This document shows, in pieces, positions 1 through 4,679 of a stretch of DNA of 5,993 bases. Made by a program: the position numbers and the translations under genes. Below the pieces are notes generated by a model. The model did no database searches. It had not been told where the DNA came from and saw nothing but the letters and a program-made list of their open reading frames with translations. Each line of letters opens with the position of its first letter. Positions within the stretch are counted from its first letter, which is position 1. The stretch is from the NCBI GenBank assembly GCA_031408575.1, contig JANNWS010000149.1, positions 1 through 5,993 on the forward strand. The letters run 5' to 3'. This stretch comes from Aliitabrizicola sp031408575. GTDB lineage: Bacteria; Pseudomonadota; Alphaproteobacteria; Rhodobacterales; Rhodobacteraceae.

Positions 1-377
1 ATGCTGGTCTTGGCATCGCCGAAAAGCCGATCGGCATAGGGATTGTTGTCCTCGACGGCGTAAAGGACTTCCGCTTCGGCACCGGGGATCACTTCGAGAT
101 CGCCGATCCACGGTGTCTGGCCGGTCATCATCGCCAGCGTGGCATCCAGCGCGTCAAGCTGGTCCTGATGCAATTCATCGATGCGACGCTTCTTGTCGGC
201 CTCAAGTTCGCGCGCGCCGGTCAGATAGGACATCTGCGCGATTTCCAGCCCGTGCTGGATGATCGATTTAGGGTCGACAATCGGCACGCCCTGCGCCGTC
301 GCAGGCCAAGGCAGGACCGCCACGCCCAAGGCCAATGCCCCGATCAGGCCAAGAGGGTTATTCGCAGGGAATGACAT
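1..377 (-). CDS. virB5: VirB5-like type IV secretion protein, partial (C-terminus beyond window)
   Basis: This is the N-terminal 125 codons of a VirB5 family protein, the minor pilus subunit of conjugative type IV secretion systems, exported to the periplasm and pilus tip. Residues 1-28 are a Sec signal peptide: a hydrophobic core GLIGALALGVAVL followed by ATA, with likely cleavage before Gln29. The mature part has VPIVDPKSIIQHGLEIAQ, a charged helical stretch (about residues 50-70), then TPWIGDLE and NPYADRLFGDA, which I recognise as VirB5-type segments. The ATG at 377 gives a perfect signal peptide. It lies 20 bp inside the 3' end of the lipoprotein gene, and no strong Shine-Dalgarno is visible, so translation is probably coupled. 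The rest of the gene, and probably virB6 and later genes, lie to the left of the window. Family assignment is firm; function in this strain is doubtful because virB4 upstream is truncated. Confidence 0.85.
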   Translation of the reverse strand, partial: MSFPANNPLGLIGALALGVAVLPWPATAQGVPIVDPKSIIQHGLEIAQMSYLTGARELEADKKRRIDELHQDQLDALDATLAMMTGQTPWIGDLEVIPGAEAEVLYAVEDNNPYADRLFGDAKTS

Positions 378-561
378 CAAGACCCGACGTGTTGCCGCGA
401 GAGACAAGCACCGCATCCGGGCTTGCGCCCTTGGTGGAAGTGGTCACACTGGTTCCAGCGGTGGCCCAGCAATTGGTCTTGGCAATCGGCACGCCGGTGC
501 AGCCCGCGAGGGGCAAGAACCCGAGTCCGATAATCAAGGTTATGTAATATATTGATTTCAT
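358..561 (-). CDS. Small T4SS lipoprotein (VirB7/Eex-like), between virB4 and virB5
   Basis: A 67-residue lipoprotein precursor. Residues 1-20 are a typical lipoprotein signal: Met-Lys, a hydrophobic stretch YYITLIIGLGFL, then the lipobox LAGC with lipidated Cys21. The mature part is only 47 residues, rich in Ser, Thr and Gly. It carries two further cysteines (Cys31 and Cys66, the next-to-last residue) that could form a disulphide. The start is the ATG at 559-561. A GGAAGGA Shine-Dalgarno is embedded in the last codons of virB4, 11 nt upstream, and the virB4 stop is 7 nt upstream. The 3' end overlaps virB5 by 20 bp. Small lipoproteins at such positions in VirB operons are either VirB7-like parts of the outer-membrane core or entry-exclusion proteins. 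The sequence alone does not decide between these, so I give no symbol. Confidence 0.75.
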   Translation of the reverse strand: MKSIYYITLIIGLGFLPLAGCTGVPIAKTNCWATAGTSVTTSTKGASPDAVLVSRGNTSGLDVIPCE

Positions 562-568
562 TTGACAA

Positions 569-1888
569 TCATTCCTTCCAGAATTTGGGGCGCGCGGCAT
601 AGTCGGCACCAAAGGCGTTGAGCCCAGCCTGACCACCGCCGAGGGCCGTCAAAAGTGGCCCCAGGGCCTTGAGATCGACATTCAGCACGGTTGAACTGCG
701 CGGCGTCCGCGACAGCACCATCCGCTGACCCGGGATTGGGCTCAGGACGAAGTCCAACTCGCCATCGGTCAGCCGGAAACTGTCATAGTCAGCACTTGCC
801 GCTTCGCCGTTTGGAAACAGCAGCTGGTTTGGCAGCGCTTCCAGGATCGAGCGGGCTTTGGACCCCCGGATCTGGCTTGGGAACTGCGTCATCATCACCA
901 CGACGACGTTCTTCTTCCTCGCCGTCACCAGCCATTCGGCGAGCTTCTTGGCGAAGTATTCGTCGTCGAGCACTTTCCAGGCCTCGTCGATCAGGATCAG
1001 CGTCGGGCGCTTTTCCTCGATCAGCATCTCAATGCGACGGAAAAGATAGCCGAGGATCGCGGTGCGCTCGGTGCCGAGGTCGAGGATTTCAGTCAGATCG
1101 ACGGCCGTCACATCATGGCTGGTAAAATCCACCACCGGTTCGTCGGCCTCGCCAAAGACCCAGCCATAGCGGCCTTCCGGACCCCATTCGCTGATGCGCT
1201 GTGCCAGATCGAGGCCGTCGCCGACATCTCCAAACAGTTCCTGAAACGCGCGGAAGTTCCGCAAGCCTTCCCGGGCTTTGCCGTTCTGAGAAATGGCAGA
1301 TTTCAGGGCCTCCGATTGCAGCGGTGTCATCGGCCCGCTGCGCTGTTCGAGAAGGGCTACCAGCCAATCCAGAAACCACGCCTCGCCGCGTTCCCCGGAT
1401 TCGGTGGCAAGCGGGTTCAGCCCTGTTGGACGTCCAGCCCGGATTTCCGCGTAGCGGCCGCCAAGGGCGCGGACAGCCATTTTGAGACCGGCTTCCTTGT
1501 CGAAGATGATGGTCCGACCCCCTGCCCTTTGGGCTTGGGCCGCGAGGAAGGCGACGGTGGTGGTTTTGCCGCCGCCAGATTTGCCCAAAACAAGGGTATG
1601 ACCGTTTGTCGGTTCGGCTTTTGGGTTGCCAGGTTCATGAAAACTGAACCGATGCAGCGAGCCTTGCAAGGTTTGGAACAGCGTGAGCGGCGTTTGCCAT
1701 GGCAAGCGCGCTGCCTCCATGCCTGTATCGGCGGCATGCAGCGCCGCCATGTCAGCAAAGTTCAAGGACGAGACCGTCATGTCGCGCGCCCGATAGTCCA
1801 TATTGCCGGGGTGCATGGCGAAGAACGCTGCTTCAAGCGCTGTAACCTCGCGGACAACGTCCTGCCGAGAAAGTAGTTGTTGCAACAA
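569..1888 (-). CDS. virB4: VirB4 ATPase, 5'-truncated (C-terminal ATPase half only)
   Basis: This is the ATPase half of VirB4, the inner-membrane-associated motor that powers pilus assembly and conjugative transfer. The frame gives 439 residues from a TTG at 1888; full VirB4 proteins are about 800. Visible elements are HPGNMDYRARD (26-36), the segment before the ATPase core PWQTPLTLFQTL (63-74), Walker A GKSGGGKT (102-109), the following FDKEAG (129-134), Walker B LILIDE (297-302) and a TQFP motif (334-337). The C-terminus is intact. The frame is closed by a stop at 1913-1915 and no Shine-Dalgarno precedes the TTG, so the N-terminal half has been lost rather than moved to another frame. The break coincides with the 3' end of the Nudix gene, whose frame overlaps 1833-1888. 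It is most likely a non-functional remnant in VirB terms. The ATPase domain itself shows no internal frameshift. Confidence 0.85.
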   Translation of the reverse strand: MLQQLLSRQDVVREVTALEAAFFAMHPGNMDYRARDMTVSSLNFADMAALHAADTGMEAARLPWQTPLTLFQTLQGSLHRFSFHEPGNPKAEPTNGHTLVLGKSGGGKTTTVAFLAAQAQRAGGRTIIFDKEAGLKMAVRALGGRYAEIRAGRPTGLNPLATESGERGEAWFLDWLVALLEQRSGPMTPLQSEALKSAISQNGKAREGLRNFRAFQELFGDVGDGLDLAQRISEWGPEGRYGWVFGEADEPVVDFTSHDVTAVDLTEILDLGTERTAILGYLFRRIEMLIEEKRPTLILIDEAWKVLDDEYFAKKLAEWLVTARKKNVVVVMMTQFPSQIRGSKARSILEALPNQLLFPNGEAASADYDSFRLTDGELDFVLSPIPGQRMVLSRTPRSSTVLNVDLKALGPLLTALGGGQAGLNAFGADYAARPKFWKE

Positions 1889-2348
1889 GGCAGTGTCGGA
1901 CGATAGAGAGAGCTACCATCAGTGCCCGCAATTCCGGTTCTGCGACCTTGCGCGACGCACGGGCGGCAGAAAACCATTTGCGTCGACGCTTCCGACGTTC
2001 TGGAAACTTCGCGCGCACGTGCGCTACACGCAGCGCAAAAACCGAAACGGTGCAGGGCTGAACCACACCCGGACGCAGTACTTTATTGTAGGTGAAGAAC
2101 CCCAAAGGTTCGTCGCATAAAAGACCCTGAACTCCGGCCTCTTCCCATGCCTCAGCCTCGGCGGACCCGGCGGCGGTTAGTTTGGAATGCGGCCAACCTT
2201 TCGGAATGACCCAGCGTCCCGTGTCGCGGCTTGTGATCAACAACAGCTCGACTTGACCACGGTGCAATCGCCAGCACAAAGCACCCGATTGGTTGGAAAG
2301 GTCGCTTACGGCCATTCCGATAGCGGGGGTGGTGGGGTAAGGCGTCAA
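1833..2348 (-). CDS. Nudix hydrolase (DIPP-like), with read-through C-terminal tail
   Basis: A Nudix family hydrolase resembling small bacterial relatives of diphosphoinositol-polyphosphate phosphohydrolases; the substrate is unknown. With the TTG start at 2348 it has 171 residues. The conserved fold start SGALCWRL (residues 22-29) is followed by SRDTGRWVIPKGWP (40-53) and a Nudix box at about 51-73 ending in EAWEEAGV. The metal-binding glutamates Glu66, Glu69 and Glu70 are present. The usual Glu at box position 7 is Leu and the Arg at position 15 is Ala. Later come FTYNK, RRRKWFS and EPELRAL, which normally lies close to the end of the protein. Here about 24 further residues are read from sequence belonging to the virB4 fragment. 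The start is uncertain. The TTG at 2348 has AGGA 11 nt upstream and gives a typical N-terminus. The ATG at 2315 has no Shine-Dalgarno, and an upstream TTG at 2399 is also open. Family is secure; start and native stop are not. Confidence 0.75.
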   Translation of the reverse strand: MTPYPTTPAIGMAVSDLSNQSGALCWRLHRGQVELLLITSRDTGRWVIPKGWPHSKLTAAGSAEAEAWEEAGVQGLLCDEPLGFFTYNKVLRPGVVQPCTVSVFALRVAHVRAKFPERRKRRRKWFSAARASRKVAEPELRALMVALSIVRHCLVATTTFSAGRCPRGYSA

Positions 2349-2399
2349 AACTTCATCATTCCTCAGATCGCAAAAATGTTTGAAAACTGGCCAAGCCAA

Positions 2400-2958
2400 T
2401 CGCTATCTTGTTGACGTTATTATCGCAGGCTGCGTTTGGAATGCCCACTGCAGGTTCGGACATTTCGCGTGCTGACACGTAGGCTTTGATGATGTGACCG
2501 CCCCCCCCCGATCGCATGATGTGCCAAGGTAGGTCAGGGGGAGGACGCCAAAGGATGCGGGATTCTTCGATTGCGAGCCCTTTGCACAGCAACCGAGCGG
2601 CCTTTCAGTCGCGCGGCGGCAGGCGCGACAGCACGTCATCCCATTTGGTGTCGCGTTGTCCCCAATTGGGTTCTGCTTCGATATCGGTGCAGGTTGGTAC
2701 GATTTTCTGGCGATCGGGGCTCGACCGAGACGCGGGGCGCCCGGATGGCGATCTCTATTCCAGGGTAAGTGCCGTGGCGACGACGCCAGAACGCGGATCG
2801 TTGCTCGGGGAAGCGGGTTATGCGTTCGTGGACAGACATATTTTGGAACATGTCGCCAAGGCTCGAGCGCGCGAGGCAGGACAGGATATTGGCGATCTCG
2901 CAATTCCAGTAAGGCTATCGGCATGGCTCATGGTTTGGGCACAGGTCCCCGGGACGAC
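2400..2958. other. Gene-poor region between the Nudix gene and scpB
   Basis: No protein family is recognisable in any of the six frames over this 559-bp stretch. Several frames are open for 60-180 codons, but that is expected at this G+C, and none has family motifs together with a good ribosome binding site. The plus-strand frame from 2516 to 3058 is the most protein-like around 2760-2950 and runs antisense into scpB; I could not identify it. The region holds a run of nine C (2501-2509) and, at its scpB end, two small palindromes. It may be a degraded gene or a junction between blocks of different origin. No RNA gene, terminator or origin repeat was seen. Confidence 0.5.
2419..2447 (-). promoter_or_regulatory. 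Possible promoter for the Nudix gene
   Basis: On the minus strand a GATAAT -10 box (2419-2424, 5 of 6 matches to consensus) lies 17 bp from TGGGCA (2442-2447, 4 of 6 matches to TTGACA). Transcription would start near 2412, about 65 nt before the favoured Nudix start. The -35 match is weak and alphaproteobacterial promoters are poorly predicted this way, so this is only a candidate. Confidence 0.3.
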
Positions 2959-2974
2959 TTATGGCGGCATAAGT
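2957..2974. repeat. 18-bp palindrome spanning the scpB stop codon
   Basis: The 7-bp arms ACTTATG (2957-2963) and CATAAGT (2968-2974) match perfectly around a GCGG centre. The scpB stop codon (2959-2961) lies in the left arm. A second, shorter palindrome, GTCCC-C-GGGAC, occupies 2945-2955. Neither is followed on the minus strand by a T-run, so a rho-independent terminator is unlikely. A protein-binding or recombination site is possible but unproven. Confidence 0.5.
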
Positions 2975-3663
2975 GGCATCATTCGCGCGTGGAGAAGGTC
3001 GGGATCGGCGCTTCCATACATGGAGCGATCTCGCGTCACGGGCTCGCTGGCCTCTTGAATGCCCGTGGCCTCCGACGGGCCCGCCAGGCCGGCATCTGCG
3101 AGTTGCTCGGGATCGGGCAGGTCGCGCAAGGACTCCATCCCGAAGACGGCAAGGAAGGCATCCGTGGTGACGAATGTATAGGGCGCGCCGCGCCGCGGTT
3201 CGCGCGGGCCGGTCCCGATCAGGTCGCGCTCGGCCAGCCGCCCGATCAGGTCACGGCTGATCTCCTTCCCGAAAATATCCTTCAACCCTTGGCGGCTGAT
3301 CGGTTGGTGAAAAGCAATAGCCGCCAGCACGGCCAGGTCGAACTCCGACAGGTTCAACGCCTGAGCCCCCACATCCGCCGCGGCGCGGACCGCCGGGGCA
3401 TAGGCGGGCTTTGTCCGCAGCATCCAGCCCGCGCCGACCTGCGCCACTTCATAGGGGCGGCCCTCCAGATCAATCACCAGATCTTCGATCAGGAGATCGA
3501 CCGAGGCCCCCTGCCCCACCACCCGCGCCAGATCTCCGCGCGCGACAGGGCCGGCACTGGCAAACAGCACCGCCTCGATCCGGCGCAGCCATTCGCGCCA
3601 GCGCAGATCGGCTGGCAGGTCGATCAGTTCCCGGTCAAGGTCTGGCTCCCCGCGCCGCGTCAT
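2959..3663 (-). CDS. scpB: ScpB family protein (SMC-Scp complex subunit), accessory type
   Basis: A 234-residue ScpB homologue. In the standard chromosomal complex, ScpB dimers bind the kleisin ScpA and help SMC to organise and segregate DNA. The two winged-helix domains are visible. The first is about residues 25-90 (LRRIEAVLFAS, then a wing ending GWMLRTKPAYAP). The second is about 105-176 (LSEFDLAVLAAIAFHQPISR, which matches the ScpB AIIAYRQPITR motif, then RLAERDLIGTG and FVTTDAFLAVFGM). SLRDLPD follows, as is usual in the family. Residues after about 193 form a low-complexity tail that I do not recognise and that may have been altered at the junction. The ATG at 3663 lies 2 bp after the DUF1403 stop, with GGGG just upstream, so translation is coupled; an in-frame upstream extension inside DUF1403 is less likely. 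No scpA or smc is present in the window, and this copy looks divergent from the housekeeping one. Confidence 0.88.
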   Translation of the reverse strand: MTRRGEPDLDRELIDLPADLRWREWLRRIEAVLFASAGPVARGDLARVVGQGASVDLLIEDLVIDLEGRPYEVAQVGAGWMLRTKPAYAPAVRAAADVGAQALNLSEFDLAVLAAIAFHQPISRQGLKDIFGKEISRDLIGRLAERDLIGTGPREPRRGAPYTFVTTDAFLAVFGMESLRDLPDPEQLADAGLAGPSEATGIQEASEPVTRDRSMYGSADPDLLHARMMPLMPP

Positions 3664-3665
3664 GG

Positions 3666-4553
3666 TCAGACCCCATAGAGACGAAACGTGTCCCGCCCGG
3701 TCAGCTCGCGGACAGCACCCAGGCTGACCAGCCGGTCGCACAGCCGCCGCGCGGCCCGGTCCGACATGAAGTCAAGGGCCGAGGGTGCCAGCGCATCGTG
3801 CGACAGGACCAGATCGACCGCGCGCGCGGCCCCCTTGGCGCGCAGCTTCGGCACCACCGCGCGCAACCGGACCGCCGCCCGGGAAAGTTCCCCCGCCAGA
3901 GGCAGGGCCTGTCGCACTCCGACACCGACCGCCCGGTGGCAGGCCAGCCGTAACTCATTCCCGCGCAGGCGCAGATCACGCGCCTTCAGGGCCAGCGACA
4001 AAAGCGGCAGAACATGGTCCTGCCCCAGTGACTTCGCCAGCACCGCATCCGCGAGGATCAAGGCCACCGTCTCGCCACGCGGGTTGCCTTCCAGCACGGC
4101 CTCGATGAGCTGCGCTGCGCGGTCAACCGGGGTTGGTCCGGTGGCATCCAGGCAAAGGGCAATCCGCTCTGGCGCGACACCCTCCAGCGCGCGGCCCAGA
4201 TTCGAGACCGAAATCGGCCGCGCAACCGCCCTCGACCATTGTCGAAAGACTCGGCCCGCCGGGCCGGGATCATCGCCTTCCTTCGTCAGGTGCACCGCAT
4301 CACGCAATGCTCCGGCCCCTTCGCGCCGACCGGCAATTCCTGCGCAAACCTCCGCTGCCACCAGCGCCAGCCGGTCACGCCACAGGGCTTGGGGCAGATC
4401 TGCGGCATTTGTCACAAAGGTCAGATGCGCCAGTGCGGCCCCGGACCGGAACGCCGCGGCCTCCAAGGTGTCGGCAGTCCCGGACATGATCCAGCCCGGG
4501 AGAATGGGAGGCATCGGCAGGGCCGCAGTGGCTTGAATGCTCGGTTTTCGCAT
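3666..4553 (-). CDS. DUF1403 family protein, coupled to scpB
   Basis: A 295-residue member of DUF1403, a family of unknown function found mainly in Alphaproteobacteria. Segments I recognise are LEAAAFRSGAALAHL (30-44), WRDRLALVAAE (58-68), the signature GRREGAGALRDAVHLT (75-90) and GDDPGPAGRVFRQW (93-106), then a helical middle part containing LPLLSLALKARDLRLRG (182-198). The protein is rich in Ala and Arg and looks all-helical, with no signal peptide or membrane segment. The last 35 residues (SDRAARRLCDRLVSLGAVREL, interrupted here only by the sequence limit, then TGRDTFRLYGV) read like a winged-helix unit: a recognition-type helix followed by a beta wing. It is the first gene of a two-gene operon with scpB, the place scpA takes in standard scpAB operons. 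A role as DNA-binding or kleisin-like partner of ScpB is inference. The ATG at 4553 has only a weak AGG ribosome binding site; an internal Met23 is an alternative. Confidence 0.85.
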   Translation of the reverse strand: MRKPSIQATAALPMPPILPGWIMSGTADTLEAAAFRSGAALAHLTFVTNAADLPQALWRDRLALVAAEVCAGIAGRREGAGALRDAVHLTKEGDDPGPAGRVFRQWSRAVARPISVSNLGRALEGVAPERIALCLDATGPTPVDRAAQLIEAVLEGNPRGETVALILADAVLAKSLGQDHVLPLLSLALKARDLRLRGNELRLACHRAVGVGVRQALPLAGELSRAAVRLRAVVPKLRAKGAARAVDLVLSHDALAPSALDFMSDRAARRLCDRLVSLGAVRELTGRDTFRLYGV

Positions 4554-4573
4554 GGCCGAAGCCTAGTCCGCGA

Positions 4574-4627
4574 CGGCGCTTTTTGCCACAGAAAGTTGCA
4601 AATAGCGCCGCATCCTTTGCAGCGCCG
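4574..4627. repeat. Short repeats beside the core site
   Basis: AGCGCCG occurs at 4604-4610 and again at 4621-4627, and its reverse complement CGGCGCT lies at 4574-4580. TTGCA occurs at 4596-4600 and 4617-4621, and a third copy (4643-4647) lies in the centre of the adjoining inverted repeat. The two TTGCA-AGCGCCG combinations are spaced differently (3 bp apart versus overlapping by one base). These could be accessory binding sites of the recombinase, like the direct repeats beside the TnpI core, but the repeats are short and chance is possible. Confidence 0.4.
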
Positions 4628-4660
4628 TTGTGTCCAATAAGTTTGCATTATCGGACACAA
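4628..4660. repeat. 33-bp inverted repeat, candidate tyrosine-recombinase core site
   Basis: The left arm is TTGTGTCCAATAA (4628-4640). The centre is GTTTGCA (4641-4647). The right arm is TTATCGGACACAA (4648-4660). The right arm is the reverse complement of the left at 12 of 13 positions; the exception is the pair 4636/4652. Two arms of 11-13 bp around a 6-8 bp asymmetric centre is the known layout of tyrosine-recombinase core sites such as loxP, dif and the Tn4430 TnpI site. The repeat ends 19 bp before the recombinase ATG and overlaps the divergent promoter. It is either a strand-exchange site, an operator for the recombinase gene, or both. No second copy was found in the window. Confidence 0.7.
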
Positions 4661-4675
4661 AGAGAGTAGGCTCAA
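4647..4675 (-). promoter_or_regulatory. Promoter of the DUF1403-scpB operon
   Basis: On the minus strand TTGAGC (4670-4675, 4 of 6 matches to TTGACA) is separated by exactly 17 bp from GATAAT (4647-4652, 5 of 6 matches to TATAAT). Transcription would start near 4640, giving a leader of about 87 nt before the DUF1403 ATG. The -10 box lies within the right arm of the inverted repeat at 4628-4660, and the start point lies at the end of its left arm. A protein bound to the repeat would therefore occlude this promoter. Confidence 0.55.
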
Positions 4676-4679
4676 AAGC

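Noticed and set aside
1115..1876. Plus-strand open frame of 253 codons opposite virB4
   Set aside because: It is antisense to a clear VirB4 ATPase with Walker motifs and has no family features of its own. Long antisense frames are expected at this G+C.
1891..1904. Resemblance of the virB4-Nudix junction sequence (TGTCGGACGATA) to the core-site arm
   Set aside because: Only short disconnected parts match and there is no second arm. There is no basis to say the recombinase made this junction.
2413..2461. Partial matches to the core-site arm (ATTATCG near 2419 and TCGGACA near 2455)
   Set aside because: Each match is 7 bp, they are about 30 bp apart and have no paired inverted arm, so chance is the simplest reading.
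2403..2924. Minus-strand open frame of 173 codons in the gene-poor stretch
   Set aside because: It is rich in Pro, Arg, Cys and Thr, has no motif or convincing ribosome binding site, and reads through the C-run without any sign of selection.
2656..3678. Plus-strand open frame of 340 codons
   Set aside because: Most of it is antisense to scpB, and the first part shows no recognisable domain and no good ribosome binding site.
3688..4536. Plus-strand open frame of 282 codons opposite DUF1403
   Set aside because: Its composition is dominated by Arg, Ser, Ala and Pro, typical of a shadow frame. The minus strand carries the recognised DUF1403 signature.
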